Source: Hymenobacter jejuensis
GTDB taxonomy: Bacteria > Bacteroidota > Bacteroidia > Cytophagales > Hymenobacteraceae
Length of the DNA: 64,000 nucleotides
Direction of reading: 5' to 3'
NCBI RefSeq assembly: GCF_006337165.1
Contig: NZ_CP040896.1
Coordinates: 3,906,001 to 3,970,000, forward strand
Under the pieces are notes generated by a model. The model made no database searches and was not told the DNA's origin. It saw nothing but the letters and a program-made list of their open reading frames with translations. Shown here one piece after another: positions 8,113 to 18,077 of the stretch. Position 1 is the stretch's first letter; every line of letters begins with the position of its first letter. A program made the translations under genes and the position numbers.

Positions 8113-10863
8113 ATGAGCGAGTCCCATTCCGAATCGTCTACCTCGTTGCACGACGCGCTGGAGCAGCTCCGCGCCCGTGCCGACCGGCGCCGGCACCTCG
8201 TGACGCAGGTTGTGGACGTCGAGCACTCGTCGATGGACGTGCAGCGCCTCGTGCAGGAGTTGCAGGTGCACCAGATTGAGCTGGAAATGCAGTACGAAGA
8301 GTTGCTGCGGGCCCAGGCCGAAACCGAAGTCCTGCGCGTGCAATACGTTGATCTCTATGACTTTGCGCCCGTGGGCTACTTCACCCTCGACGCCCACGGC
8401 CTGATCCAGCAGCTCAACATCTGCGCCAGCCAGCAGTTGGGCACCGTGCGCCAACGCCTGCAAGGGCGCCGGTTTGCGTTGTTTGTGGCGCCCGATCATC
8501 GGTTGCTGTTCAATCTGTTCCTGACCAAAGCGCTCACGGCTGACCACCGCCAGACCTGCGAAGTGGAAATGCTGCGCGAAGACGGCAAGAGCTTTTTCGC
8601 CCAGCTCGAAGCCCTGGCTACCCCTGGCTTCGATGCCGAACGGCCTTCGCAGCACTGCCGGGTGGCAGTCATCGACATCACGGCCCGTCGCAAAGCCACC
8701 GAAGACCTGCGAGCCAGCGAAGCGCGGTTTCGCCGCCTTTTCGAGCAGAGTAACGACGCGGTGGTGCTGCTGCGCAACGAGCGCTACATCGACTGCAACG
8801 ACGCAGCCATGCATCTGCTAGGCACCTCCGACAAAAGTCACATCATCGGGCAGCCGGCCTGGGCGCATTGTCCGGTAGTGCAACCTAACGGTATGAAAAC
8901 CAAGGTGTTATTTCAGGAAAGCATCCAGCGGGCTAAAGAAGTCGGTTCGGAGCGCTGCGAAGTCCTGATGCACCGCAGTTCGGGTGAGGAAATCTGGGTG
9001 GAGTCGGTGATTACGCTGATTCAGGACGTCGACGAAGAAATCCTCATTCACATGGTGTGGCGCAACGTAACGGCCCAAAAACGCGAGCGCCAGCTCCGCC
9101 AAGCAAGCGAAGAAGGCCTGCGACTCGCCTTGGAGGCCTCTAATTCTGGCGTGTGGTCGTGGGAGTTCAGCTCCGACGAGTTGCGGTGGGACGAGCGCGC
9201 TCAAGCGAGCTTTGGGTTAGCGTTGGGGCCGGGGCCGGTGCCATTCGACGTGTTGCAGCAGGCCATTCACCCCGACGATTTGCCAACCGTTACCCACGCC
9301 TTTCAACGCTCCATCAAGCAGCGCACGCCCTTCGAGCTAGACTACCGCGTGCTGTGGCCCGACGGATCGGTACACTTCGTGTCGGCGCGGGGGAAGGTTT
9401 TTTACGACGAAGCCAACAAGCCCGTCCGGTTTACGGGCCTGATGCGCGACGAAACCGATCAGCGCGAGGCCGAGGAAGACCTGCGCTACCAACACCGCTT
9501 GCTGGGGCGCATTTTGCAAAACCTGCCGGTGGTGCTGCTGCGCCTGTCGCCGCAGGGCGAAATACTGGAAATGTCGGGCGCCGGGTTGCAGCGCATGGGC
9601 AGCCACGACAACGAAGCCCGAGGAGCCAACATTTACGAGGCGTTCCCGATGCTTACGGAGCCCATGCGAGCCTTGCTGGGCGGCGAGCCGGTCACCTTCA
9701 TCGGCCACTACGACCTCAACGGGTACAATGCTTTCTACCAGAACTTCGGCTTCTTCGACGAGCAAAAGGGGTGGGGCGTGCTGTTTTCCATCGACATCAC
9801 CGATTCGGAAATCTCCCGCTACCACCTGCGCGAAGAAAAAGAGTTTTCGCGCAGCCTGCTCGACAACAGCATCGACGCCCTGGTAGCGCTCGACTGTGAG
9901 GCCCGCATCACGGCCTGGAACCGCGTAGCCGCGTCGTTTTCCAACTTGTCGGAAGAGCAGGCGCTGGGGCAAAGCGTGTACGACGTCTATCCACACCTCA
10001 ATACCCCCGAAGGCCGCGTGCTCATGCAACGCGTGATGGCTGGCGAAGAAGTGCAGATGCTGGGGTACCGCTTCCACCACCGGCCGGGATTTTTCGATGC
10101 CTTCCTGACGCCTCTGAAAGGGCAGGACGACGCGGTAACCGGTACGCTCATCACCATCCGCGACGTGACCGAGCGCAACCGCATGGAAGAGGAGAACACG
10201 CGCCTCAAGCTGCGCCAGCAGCAGGAAGTGCTGTCGGCTATCATGAGCACGCAAGAGGCTGAGCGTAAGCGTATTTCAGAGGCGTTGCACAACGGCGTAG
10301 GCCAACTGCTGTACGCCACCAAGCTCCACATCGAAAACCATTCCTCCAACATCCAGAAGCACACAGCGGCCCTGGCGCTGCTGGAAGAAGCCATCACGGC
10401 CACGCGCAACATTTCCTTCGAGCTGACGCCGGGCGTGCTGGAAGATTTCGGTCTGAAAAGCGGGCTCCAGGAGTTGGTAAAGCGCATTCCGAAAACCAGC
10501 CTCGACGTGCACCTGCACTTGGTGGGCCTGAGTAAAAAGCGCCCCAAGCTGGTCGAAACGGCCATTTACCGCATGGTGCAGGAGCTGCTCAACAACATCA
10601 TGAAGCACGCCCAGGCCAAGGAAGTGTTTGTGCACGTGGTACACGAAGACCACCAAGTGCTCATTTCCGTCGAAGACGACGGCGTGGGCTTTGAGGTGCG
10701 AGAAGACGTGCCCATGCGCGGCATCGGGCTGGCCGGCATCCGCAACCGCGTCGACCTGCTCGGCGGCACGCTCACCATCGATTCGCGCCCCGGCCGCGGC
10801 ACCATCGTCAGCATCGAAATTACGCTGAAGAAGGACAAGGAAGACGGGAAAAAAGCGAAGTAG
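8113..10863 (+). CDS. Multi-PAS sensor histidine kinase, NarL/HisKA_3 type
   Basis: 916 residues from the ATG at 8113; a TTG at 8092 is possible. There is no transmembrane segment, so it is a cytoplasmic sensor. About five PAS modules follow each other: roughly 80-195 (FAPVGYFTLD), 200-325 (RFRRLFEQSNDAVVLL), 330-455 (PAS_3, SGVWSWEFSSDELRWD), 465-575 and 585-690 (SIDALVALD). The kinase core starts with EAERKRISEALHNGVGQLL, the HisKA_3 box of NarX/DegS-like kinases, with the phosphoaccepting His at 726. The HATPase follows with NIMKHAQA (N box), DDGVGFE (G1) and GIGLAGIRNRV. It is probably co-transcribed with the CheB-CheR fusion. Kinases of this type normally pair with LuxR-type regulators, and none is adjacent. 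Confidence 0.92.
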   Translation: MSESHSESSTSLHDALEQLRARADRRRHLVTQVVDVEHSSMDVQRLVQELQVHQIELEMQYEELLRAQAETEVLRVQYVDLYDFAPVGYFTLDAHGLIQQLNICASQQLGTVRQRLQGRRFALFVAPDHRLLFNLFLTKALTADHRQTCEVEMLREDGKSFFAQLEALATPGFDAERPSQHCRVAVIDITARRKATEDLRASEARFRRLFEQSNDAVVLLRNERYIDCNDAAMHLLGTSDKSHIIGQPAWAHCPVVQPNGMKTKVLFQESIQRAKEVGSERCEVLMHRSSGEEIWVESVITLIQDVDEEILIHMVWRNVTAQKRERQLRQASEEGLRLALEASNSGVWSWEFSSDELRWDERAQASFGLALGPGPVPFDVLQQAIHPDDLPTVTHAFQRSIKQRTPFELDYRVLWPDGSVHFVSARGKVFYDEANKPVRFTGLMRDETDQREAEEDLRYQHRLLGRILQNLPVVLLRLSPQGEILEMSGAGLQRMGSHDNEARGANIYEAFPMLTEPMRALLGGEPVTFIGHYDLNGYNAFYQNFGFFDEQKGWGVLFSIDITDSEISRYHLREEKEFSRSLLDNSIDALVALDCEARITAWNRVAASFSNLSEEQALGQSVYDVYPHLNTPEGRVLMQRVMAGEEVQMLGYRFHHRPGFFDAFLTPLKGQDDAVTGTLITIRDVTERNRMEEENTRLKLRQQQEVLSAIMSTQEAERKRISEALHNGVGQLLYATKLHIENHSSNIQKHTAALALLEEAITATRNISFELTPGVLEDFGLKSGLQELVKRIPKTSLDVHLHLVGLSKKRPKLVETAIYRMVQELLNNIMKHAQAKEVFVHVVHEDHQVLISVEDDGVGFEVREDVPMRGIGLAGIRNRVDLLGGTLTIDSRPGRGTIVSIEITLKKDKEDGKKAK

Positions 10864-10907
10864 TTACGCAAAACAGCCAGACCTACTGATCTGGCTGTTT
10901 TGCGTAA
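10864..10907. terminator. Bidirectional terminator, 18-bp perfect stem
   Basis: TTACGCAAAACAGCCAGA pairs perfectly with its complement across an 8-nt loop. It starts right after the kinase stop codon and lies between two convergent genes. Confidence 0.8.
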
Positions 10908-10932
10908 CAATTTGATTATTAAATAATTACAA
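10907..10932. repeat. Dispersed AT-rich palindrome, copy 3
   Basis: Core TTGATTATTAA (10912-10922), one mismatch. The stop codon TAA of the leftward gene (10927-10929) falls inside the element. Confidence 0.55.
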
Positions 10933-13095
10933 TCTTACCCCAATGCCTGGTCCCAAGAGGAAGAAAGGCCGGCCCGTGGAGAGCAAATACCCGCCGCCCA
11001 GGTAGAGCGGAAAAGTAAGCTTGGCGTCGCGGCGGGTAGGGTAGATGGAGCCCAGCACCACAATGCCTAAGTCGCGGTTGCCGCCGGTTTTGCTCAGGTC
11101 GAAAGCGTTGAGGGCCACAAAGCCCGCCCCGACTTTGTAGGGCCGCAGGCGGTTGATTTTTTCAGGGTGATAAAAGCTGAGCTGCCCCAGCATGGCCAGC
11201 GAAATGCCCCCGAATGAGGTGTAGCTCGGCTCGCCTTTGTACTTGGTGAGCAAGCCGCCGGGAAAGCTGACGTCGATGTCGAACTTGACGCGCCGCCGCA
11301 GTACCAGCTCCAGCTTTTGGGTGAAGCCAGGCTCCTGGTATTGGCCCTGGTTATGCTTTACGGTGATGATAATCGTGCTCCAGTCGTCCAGATCGTAGGT
11401 TTTGCGCGAGTTGAGCAGGTTGTTGAGGCTGATGTTGCCGACCTGGCACTGCTTGTCTTGGTAGAAAGCCGCGCGCACCGAATTGTCGCCGGGGCACACC
11501 ACAATGTTGTCGACGGTGCGCATCTCAATCAGCTCGCCCTTGCTGTTTTGGGTGCGGATGTCGAAGGTCAGGTATTGCTTGCCGTAGAGCTGGTTTTCGG
11601 TGTCGATGCCGTTGCTGTTGAAGCTGAACACGACGTCGCTGATGACGCGGTTGTAGAGTACCGGCCCGTTGAGGCGGTTGATGGTGCGGGCGCCTTCGCC
11701 GAAGTTGACGGCCACAAAATCGAGAGGGTGGGGGCGCTGGAACTCCTTCACGCTGAGGTTATACCCCGTCGGCTGGCCCGCGTTGAAAATGGTAATGCGC
11801 TTCTTGTCGATGGTCACCGGAATCTGGACGCGGTACACCACCGCCGCATCCGAGCGCACCGACGAGTCGGAGGGCACCACCGCCAGATCTTCGAAATGAA
11901 AGCGGGCCCGCTGCAACGATTCGCCTTCGAGGCGCACGTCCACGGTTTCGCCGGGGTTCACGGCCAGGTTGGTGCTCCAGTCGCCGCCGCGATGCCGCAC
12001 GCTCACGGCCGAAACCGTTGTTTTGGGCGAAATATTGAAGTTGGTGATGTATTTGGGCAGGTCGTTTTCCTTGATGTAAAGGTAGCCCTCGGTTTGGCGG
12101 TGAGTGTTGTATACGCGCAGCCAGCACAGCACGCGGTCGTTGGTGAGGTACTGGCGCGTAAACAGCTCGGCCATCAGGGCGCCACCCGCTTCTTCTTGAT
12201 CTTCAACGCGGTACGTGTGCTTTAGGTCGAAGGTGCGGCCGTTGTCCAGGATGATTTCCACGCCGCGGCGCCGGGCGGCATCGTCGAGGGTCACCTCTTT
12301 TTTGTCGACGCTCAAAAAGCGCAACCGGCTAGCTTTCACCGTAAACTCCTGCCGGACCGGCGCCAGCGCGTAGCTCACCCGGCGGCCGTTTTCAATCAGG
12401 AAGGGGCGCTCGGTTTGGGGGCGCAGCGTGAGCACGCGGTTGCCGAGGGCGTTGGGCAGCACATGCAGATGCAGCACGCCGTTTTCCTGCGTGAGGCGGT
12501 AGTCGATATCCTGGCCCTTGGTCCAGTCGCTGGACACGCGCACGTTTTTGGGGTTGTTGCTGCTGATTTCGAATACCTTTTCTTCGCCTACATACAGTTC
12601 CGTATCGGTAGGCTTAAAGGCGATGGTAGTGCGCGTAACCGGCAGTAAATTAACGACTTGCGTACGCGTGAGCAACCGCCCGGCGCTGTCGGCATTTTGG
12701 GCAAACGTGAGCTTAAGAAACCGGGCCGCCGTGAGTTCTTTAAAGCGAATTTTGGCGCGGTAATGCCCATCAACGGCCGTCATCGAGTCCACCATCACAA
12801 AATCGGCGGAGCGGGTGAGGCGCAGCGGATTTCGCGGATCGAAGGCGATCGGGTAAGCCAGCACCTCGGCAGTTTCGTCTTCCTGCCGGTAGTAGAAGTA
12901 AAGGTTCGGTTCGCCCTGCACGGCGATGGTGTTGCGGCTAAGCGCGTAGTTGGAGGTGTCGGTGCGAAGCACCAAATCGCGCAGCAGAGGCATTTTGCCG
13001 GGCATCTGAGCCGCTGCTGACGAAGTTAAACCCAACCAAAGGAGCCAGACCAGCGCAACCCCAACACCACCGCGAAAACCCGAGAAATAGCGCAC
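10927..13095 (-). CDS. Exported protein with Ig-like repeats and C-terminal outer-membrane barrel
   Basis: Not recognised by name. From the GTG at 13095 the N-terminus is a good Sec signal peptide (RYFSGFRGG, a hydrophobic core with VALVWLLWLGL, then SSAAAQ); a TTG at 13122 would only lengthen the n-region. The mature part of about 690 residues is rich in beta strands with alternating polar and hydrophobic residues and looks like several Ig-like modules. The last 110 residues contain amphipathic strands with Gly/Tyr/Phe (FPLYLGGGYLL, FFLLGPGIGVRL), typical of a small outer-membrane barrel. It stands alone: convergent with the kinase gene and divergent from GH15. A surface role is an inference from these features; no enzymatic motif was seen. 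Confidence 0.65.
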   Translation of the reverse strand: MRYFSGFRGGVGVALVWLLWLGLTSSAAAQMPGKMPLLRDLVLRTDTSNYALSRNTIAVQGEPNLYFYYRQEDETAEVLAYPIAFDPRNPLRLTRSADFVMVDSMTAVDGHYRAKIRFKELTAARFLKLTFAQNADSAGRLLTRTQVVNLLPVTRTTIAFKPTDTELYVGEEKVFEISSNNPKNVRVSSDWTKGQDIDYRLTQENGVLHLHVLPNALGNRVLTLRPQTERPFLIENGRRVSYALAPVRQEFTVKASRLRFLSVDKKEVTLDDAARRRGVEIILDNGRTFDLKHTYRVEDQEEAGGALMAELFTRQYLTNDRVLCWLRVYNTHRQTEGYLYIKENDLPKYITNFNISPKTTVSAVSVRHRGGDWSTNLAVNPGETVDVRLEGESLQRARFHFEDLAVVPSDSSVRSDAAVVYRVQIPVTIDKKRITIFNAGQPTGYNLSVKEFQRPHPLDFVAVNFGEGARTINRLNGPVLYNRVISDVVFSFNSNGIDTENQLYGKQYLTFDIRTQNSKGELIEMRTVDNIVVCPGDNSVRAAFYQDKQCQVGNISLNNLLNSRKTYDLDDWSTIIITVKHNQGQYQEPGFTQKLELVLRRRVKFDIDVSFPGGLLTKYKGEPSYTSFGGISLAMLGQLSFYHPEKINRLRPYKVGAGFVALNAFDLSKTGGNRDLGIVVLGSIYPTRRDAKLTFPLYLGGGYLLSTGRPFFLLGPGIGVRL

Positions 13096-13560
13096 GCAAC
13101 AAGCAAAGTCAATAGTGAGCAACCAGCAACCGATTATCCAGATCGGCTTAAGCTGGCAAAGTTAGGCGCTGCAAAGCTCGCAGGAAAAGGAAAAGTACTA
13201 TTCGGGGCAAAAAAATACCTCATCCATTCGCGTCGGGCAATGCCCTGATCAGTAGCCCCTTGTTGCGAGCCGGATTCTGTTGATCGGAGAAAATATGGGC
13301 TTCTCAACGCTGCGTATTTGCCTAAAGAAGCGGAATGTCGGTGTTGGTTAATTAATATTTTATATGCATATAATATGCTGATTATCAATTAGTTGCTTAT
13401 AAGAGTGAGAGGGCTCGCAGCATGCATAAGCCGTGGGCGAACATGCTGGCTGCCAGAGAGCCTTGTGCCAGGGCAAGGCAACCCAGGCATTGCCAATAGG
13501 GTACACTTGCTGAAAACCGCACCGAACGGTTCGGCTGGAAACCCGAATTCTCCTTGGCAA
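13096..13560. promoter_or_regulatory. Divergent intergenic region, 465 bp
   Basis: Lies between the exported barrel protein and the GH15 gene and must carry both promoters. The stretch 13336-13402 is strongly AT-rich and holds a copy of the dispersed palindrome next to the self-complementary TATATGCATATA. The 170 bp just before the GH15 ATG are GC-rich and open in frame, but look like an untranslated leader. Confidence 0.45.
13370..13402. repeat. Dispersed AT-rich palindrome, copy 4
   Basis: Core CTGATTATCAA (13378-13388), one mismatch, followed by TTAGTTGCTTATA. It lies about 160 nt before the GH15 start. Confidence 0.5.
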
Positions 13561-15366
13561 ATGAGTACACATCCCGACCTGAACATCAAGCATACCTACG
13601 ACATGGGCTTGATTGGCAACTGCGCTTATCTGGCTCTCATTAAGAAAGATACCTCCGTTTCGTGGCTGTGCTGGCCGCGCTTCGACAGCAGCTTCGTGTT
13701 CGGTAGCCTGCTCGATACCGAGAAGGGCGGCGAATACAGCATCAAACCCGCCGTGGGCGACTTTTCGACGCACCAGTACTACCTCGAAAACACCAACGTG
13801 CTGTGCACCGAAGTAGAGTGCGCCACTGGCCGCTACCGCGTCACGGATTTTGCCCCGCGCTTCCCGCAGTACGACCGCTACTACAAGCCCCTGATGTTTA
13901 TTCGGAAGGTGGAACCCCTTGCTGGTGAGCCGGTTATCTGCGTTACCTGTAACCCGGTGGGCGATTACGGAAAAATTCAGCTCAGCCGCCGGCGCAGCTC
14001 CAACCACATCGCGTTTCTGGGGCTGGAAGAAGAAGTGCGGCTGACAACGGACATTCCGCTGACCTATGTGCTTGATAGGCAGTCATTTGTCCTGAATGAA
14101 ACGCGCTACCTCGTTATGACTTATGGGGCGCCGCTGGAGGCTCCTCTGGATAGCACGGCCGAGCGTTTTCTGCGCGAAACCGTTCAGTATTGGCTGCGGT
14201 GGGTGAAAAGCACGAGCATCAGCAACTTCTACCAGACGCAGGTGATACGCTCGGCGCTGGCCCTCAAAATCCACCAGTACGAAGACACGGGCGCCATCAT
14301 TGCGGCCACCACTACGTCGTTGCCCGAAGCGCCCGGCAGCGGCCGCAACTGGGACTACCGCTTCTGCTGGATGCGCGATACGTACTATATTCTCACGGCC
14401 TTCAACAACATCGGCCACTTCGAGGAGCTGGAGCGATACTTTCACTACATCGCCAACATTTCCGCCAAAATCCACGACAAGTACCAGCCGCTTTACGGCA
14501 TCAGCGGTACCTCCGAACTCATTGAGAAAGAGCTGGATCACTTGGAGGGCTACCGCGGCAACAAGCCCGTGCGCATCGGCAACGATGCCTACACGCACAT
14601 CCAAAACGACGTGTACGGACAAGTATTGGTGGCCCTCTTGCCCCTCTACGTCGACAAGCGCTTTGTAAACCCCGAGCGCGCCAACCCCGAGAAGCTGCTC
14701 GCCGAAGCCCTCAACATGATCAAGGCGACCATGAATATTCCGGATGCCGGTTTGTGGGAGTTTCGCAACATCGCGCAGTACCACTGCTACACCTACCTGT
14801 TCCATTGGGCCGGTAGCAACGCCGCCCGCAAAGTGGCGCGCAGCCTGCGCAACCCCGAAATGGAAGCCTTGGCCAACGAACTGATTCGGGAGTCAGCCCA
14901 GAAAATCGAGGATTGCTTCGACCCTAAGCGCGGTGCCTATACCAACGCCATTGGTTCGCCGCACCTCGACGCCAGCACCATTCAGCTCATCATGATGGGC
15001 TACCTCGACCCAGCCTCCGATGTGGCCAACACCCACTTAGAAGCCCTTGAAAAAGAGCTAAAAACGCCCGAAGGTCTGTTCTACCGCTATCGCCACGCCG
15101 ACGACTTTGGCACGCCCGAAACCACGTTTCTCATCTGCTCTTTCTGGTACGTGGAGGCGCTAGCCTGCGTAGGCCGCGTAGCCGACGCAATCCGGGAATT
15201 TGAAAAGCTGATTACGTACACCAACCACCTCGGCCTGCTCAGCGAGGACGTGGACGCGCGCACCGGCAGCCAGTGGGGCAATTTTCCGCAGGCCTATAGC
15301 CACGTAGGTCTCGTAAATGCCGCCTACCGCATCGCTAAAAAGCTGGACACCCCGAATTTTGTGTAA
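13561..15366 (+). CDS. GH15 family glycoside hydrolase (glucoamylase or trehalase type)
   Basis: 601 residues from the ATG at 13561 (MSTHPDLNIKHTYDMG); upstream in-frame codons lack homology-like sequence. No signal peptide, so cytoplasmic. An N-terminal beta-sandwich (about 1-215) is followed by the alpha/alpha barrel. Family motifs: WDYRFCWMRD at 264-273, PVRIGNDAYTHIQNDVYGQ, GLWEFRN, and at the C-terminal end GLLSEDVDARTGSQWGNFPQAYSH, which carries the second catalytic carboxylate region. GH15 enzymes hydrolyse alpha-glucosidic bonds by inversion; prokaryotic members act on maltodextrins or, in some actinobacteria, on trehalose. The convergent neighbour is a trehalose synthase/phosphatase, so trehalase activity is a reasonable guess but not shown by the sequence. 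Confidence 0.9.
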   Translation: MSTHPDLNIKHTYDMGLIGNCAYLALIKKDTSVSWLCWPRFDSSFVFGSLLDTEKGGEYSIKPAVGDFSTHQYYLENTNVLCTEVECATGRYRVTDFAPRFPQYDRYYKPLMFIRKVEPLAGEPVICVTCNPVGDYGKIQLSRRRSSNHIAFLGLEEEVRLTTDIPLTYVLDRQSFVLNETRYLVMTYGAPLEAPLDSTAERFLRETVQYWLRWVKSTSISNFYQTQVIRSALALKIHQYEDTGAIIAATTTSLPEAPGSGRNWDYRFCWMRDTYYILTAFNNIGHFEELERYFHYIANISAKIHDKYQPLYGISGTSELIEKELDHLEGYRGNKPVRIGNDAYTHIQNDVYGQVLVALLPLYVDKRFVNPERANPEKLLAEALNMIKATMNIPDAGLWEFRNIAQYHCYTYLFHWAGSNAARKVARSLRNPEMEALANELIRESAQKIEDCFDPKRGAYTNAIGSPHLDASTIQLIMMGYLDPASDVANTHLEALEKELKTPEGLFYRYRHADDFGTPETTFLICSFWYVEALACVGRVADAIREFEKLITYTNHLGLLSEDVDARTGSQWGNFPQAYSHVGLVNAAYRIAKKLDTPNFV

Positions 15367-15391
15367 ATATTTGACTGATAAGTATTTATAC
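15363..15391. repeat. Dispersed AT-rich palindrome, divergent copy 5
   Basis: TTGACTGATAAGTATTTATA beginning at 15371. A weaker match that starts at the GH15 stop codon TAA. Confidence 0.35.
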
Positions 15392-15437
15392 TTGATAGGT
15401 AAATTCTGTATACAGAATTAAAGTAAGCCCCGATAAT

Positions 15438-15492
15438 GCAACAAGCCCTTTTCCTACAGCATGTTATGTGCAGTAAGAAAAGGGCTTGTTGC
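15438..15492. terminator. Bidirectional terminator between GH15 and OtsAB
   Basis: GCAACAAGCCCTTTTC (15438-15453) pairs perfectly with 15477-15492. The 23-nt loop is itself partly self-complementary. It lies between two convergent stop codons and can serve both. Confidence 0.75.
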
Positions 15493-15533
15493 TTATAAGA
15501 CCGACGTGCAGTACGCAGGCCGTGGCTGTGTTT

Positions 15534-17708
15534 CTATAGCAAGCTCCGCAGTAGACGCCGCGCATCTTCGTGCGTGTCGATGTGGAAGCGTGCCAGCGAG
15601 CGCCAGGTGCTGCCTACCTTCACGGTGTAGGCTTCGGGCGGCATGGCCCCGAAGGTATCTTCGTCGGTGCGGTCATCGCCGATGGCCAGGATGAAATCGG
15701 GCTCGTACGTGGATAGCCAGCGCGTAGCCGCTGCCCCTTTGTTGATGCCCGCATTCTTGATCTCGATCACCTTGTTGCCTTCCAGCACCTGCAAATCGGT
15801 GTTGCTGGCCAGGAAGTTGAGGTGATTAACCAACTCTCGCGCCCGCGTGGCGCCCAACTCCGGATCGACGCGGCGGTAGTGCCAGACCAGGGAAAAGTCT
15901 TTTTCCTCGATGAAAGCGCCCGTCGTGCGGCCCACGCTCAACTCCAGAATCGGGCGAATTTCACGCTTCCAATCGCTGCGCAAAGGCTGAAATAAGGTCC
16001 AGTCGCCTTCTTTTGCCTTCAGCCACACGCCGTGCTCGGCAATAAAATCGATAGACAAATCGCCCAGCCATTGCTGCAAAGTAGCGCGGTCGCGGCCACT
16101 GATCACGACCACCCGGTTGCGCTCATCGGCGCTGAGCTGGCGCAGTAAGTCGAGCAGATCGGCGTCCGGCTTTGCGCGTTGCGGGTCGCGGGTGAAAGCG
16201 GCCAGTGTGCCATCGTAATCCAGCAACAGCAGTCGGTTGGTTGCCTGCGCGTATTCTGCGCGCATCTGTTGCTGATCCTGCGCACTAAACGCGGCGGTGG
16301 CCAGAGTTAGCTGCTTGTTTTTGCTGTAGAACAAGCGATTCATAAACAGCTCCACCCAATGATGCACATTGTATTGGCGCACAAGGGCTTGCATGCTTTC
16401 CATGCGCTGCACTTGTTCCTCTTCGGGCATCGTCAAGGCCTCGTGCATGACCTCGGCCAGTTGAATCGTATCGGTAGGGTTGATGATGAGGGCATCCGAA
16501 AGTTCACGGGCCGCGCCGGCCCGCTCACTCAGGATCAGCACGCCCTGCTGGCCTTCTTTGCTGGCCACAAACTCCTTGGCTACCAGGTTCATACCGTCGC
16601 GCATGGGCGTTACCAAGGCTACATCGGCCAAGCGGTATAGTGCCGAGAGCTCCTCGAGCGGGTAGGAGCGGTAGAAATACTGAATCGGAGTCCAGGTGAT
16701 GCTGCTATATGCCGCGTTGATGCGGCCGACCAATTCGTCAATTTCCTCCTTAAGCGATTGATATTGAGCTACCTGATCACGCGAGGGTACCACTACCATC
16801 AGCAGCGTGACTTTGCCGCGCCATTCGGGGTGCCGTTGTAGGAGCAAGTCGTAGGCTTTTAGCCGTTCGGCAATCCCCTTCGTGTAGTCGAGGCGGTCGA
16901 TGGACAGGATCACGCGCACTTCCTGCAACGCCTCGCGGTATTGTCGGATGTGCCCGGCCGCCTCTTCGGAAGCAGCTGTAGTGGCATACTTTTCATAGTC
17001 GATGCCCATCGGAAACGAGTCGACTACTACGCTGCGGTTGCCCAGCTCCACGATGCCGTTCTGGCTCGTTGCGCCCAGCAGGTGCGAGACGGCGCTCAGA
17101 AAATGGCGCATGTAGCCAAAGGTGTGGAAACCAATGAGATCGGCGCCCAGCATGCCCTCCAACAATTCTTTGCTCCACGGAATAACGCGCAGCAACTCAT
17201 AGGAAGGAAAGGGGATGTGCAGGAAAAAGCCGATGCTGCTTTCAGGCCGCGCCTTGCGCAGCATCTGGGGCAGCAACAGCAGCTGGTAGTCGTGCACCCA
17301 GATGGTATCATCGGGGCCGGCCAGTTCCAGCACCGCGTGGCAGAATTTCTCGTTTACGGCCCGGTAGGTTTCCCATTGGGTTAGGTCATAAACGGCGTAT
17401 TGGGAGAAGTAGTGGAAAGTAGGCCAGAGCGTTTCGTTGCTGAAGCCTTCGTAAAAACCCTTGATTTCGGCATCGGTCAGAAACACCGGCCGCATGCTAT
17501 CGGCGTGTAGCTGCTCCACGACGTGTTGCTGTTCATCTTCGCCCTCAATGCTCAGGCCTGGCCAGCCCACCCACACATTATCATCTGATTTGTAAATGGA
17601 TCCCAACCCCGTGGCCAAACCACCTTCGCTGGGGGTAAAAGAAAGTACGGAAGCCGTCCGTTGGACTTTGGTAGGCAGACGGTTAGAGACAATAATTGTT
17701 CGAGACAT
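15534..17708 (-). CDS. otsAB: Fused trehalose-6-phosphate synthase / phosphatase
   Basis: 724 residues, ATG at 17708. The N-terminal GT20 domain (about 1-470) makes trehalose 6-phosphate from UDP-glucose and glucose 6-phosphate: SNRLP at the start, then [57 protein letters not shown] and the donor-site loop [15 protein letters not shown]. The C-terminal HAD-type phosphatase (about 480-724) removes the phosphate: [12 protein letters not shown] with the nucleophile Asp, VVISGRD, and [12 protein letters not shown] for metal binding. The fusion is common in Bacteroidota and allows both steps of trehalose synthesis in the cytoplasm. Trehalose is usually a stress protectant, which fits the KGG-motif gene upstream (18078-18320) on the same strand, though a terminator separates them. 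Confidence 0.95.
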   Translation of the reverse strand: MSRTIIVSNRLPTKVQRTASVLSFTPSEGGLATGLGSIYKSDDNVWVGWPGLSIEGEDEQQHVVEQLHADSMRPVFLTDAEIKGFYEGFSNETLWPTFHYFSQYAVYDLTQWETYRAVNEKFCHAVLELAGPDDTIWVHDYQLLLLPQMLRKARPESSIGFFLHIPFPSYELLRVIPWSKELLEGMLGADLIGFHTFGYMRHFLSAVSHLLGATSQNGIVELGNRSVVVDSFPMGIDYEKYATTAASEEAAGHIRQYREALQEVRVILSIDRLDYTKGIAERLKAYDLLLQRHPEWRGKVTLLMVVVPSRDQVAQYQSLKEEIDELVGRINAAYSSITWTPIQYFYRSYPLEELSALYRLADVALVTPMRDGMNLVAKEFVASKEGQQGVLILSERAGAARELSDALIINPTDTIQLAEVMHEALTMPEEEQVQRMESMQALVRQYNVHHWVELFMNRLFYSKNKQLTLATAAFSAQDQQQMRAEYAQATNRLLLLDYDGTLAAFTRDPQRAKPDADLLDLLRQLSADERNRVVVISGRDRATLQQWLGDLSIDFIAEHGVWLKAKEGDWTLFQPLRSDWKREIRPILELSVGRTTGAFIEEKDFSLVWHYRRVDPELGATRARELVNHLNFLASNTDLQVLEGNKVIEIKNAGINKGAAATRWLSTYEPDFILAIGDDRTDEDTFGAMPPEAYTVKVGSTWRSLARFHIDTHEDARRLLRSLL

Positions 17709-17834
17709 ACAGGCTTGTATTCGTGGAAAATTGGCCGGCGCCGTTGAGAAGTAAGAGTTGAAGCGCGGAATTTGTTACGGTCGGGAGCCAACTTGGGCGC
17801 TGGAACAGCGCAAGCACCATAAGGCGCTGCATCA

Positions 17835-17878
17835 GCGCAACGCCAATCACCAGTTTGCACGGTCGATTGGTGTTGCGC
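17835..17878. repeat. Inverted repeat upstream of otsAB
   Basis: GCGCAACGCCAATC and GATTGGTGTTGCGC, 14 bp with one mismatch that can wobble, across a 16-nt loop. It has no T-run on either side. It could be an operator, a leader hairpin or part of a small RNA. Confidence 0.35.
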
Positions 17879-17994
17879 GTTAAAATCTATTAACTGGTCT
17901 TGCCAACTACTTCATCCTTCCCGGTAACCTGCTATGCTATACGGCTTTGCCAACATAATGATTGGCAATACTTTGTATCTGGGCCCCGATTATA

Positions 17995-18029
17995 AAACAA
18001 GCCCCCGCGTCGGACGCGGGGGCTTGTTT
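17995..18029 (-). terminator. Rho-independent terminator of the KGG gene
   Basis: AAACAAGCCCCCGCGTC and GACGCGGGGGCTTGTTT form a long perfect inverted repeat. A T-rich stretch follows on the minus strand. It ends 48 nt after the stop of the gene at 18078. Confidence 0.8.
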
Positions 18030-18077
18030 GGTGTCGACTAAGCAGTTGTAAGTGCTCAGTCGTTACATCATAGTAGC

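Larger units (their letters stand above)
17709..18077. promoter_or_regulatory. Region upstream of otsAB, 369 bp
   Basis: Holds the terminator of the KGG gene (17995-18029) and an imperfect inverted repeat (17835-17878). The otsAB promoter should lie between them and 17708, but no clear -7 box was found. Confidence 0.4.

Noticed and set aside
11317-12225. 302-codon plus-strand frame opposite the barrel protein gene
   Set aside because: Low-complexity Val/Ala/His composition; the minus strand frame has a signal peptide and beta pattern.
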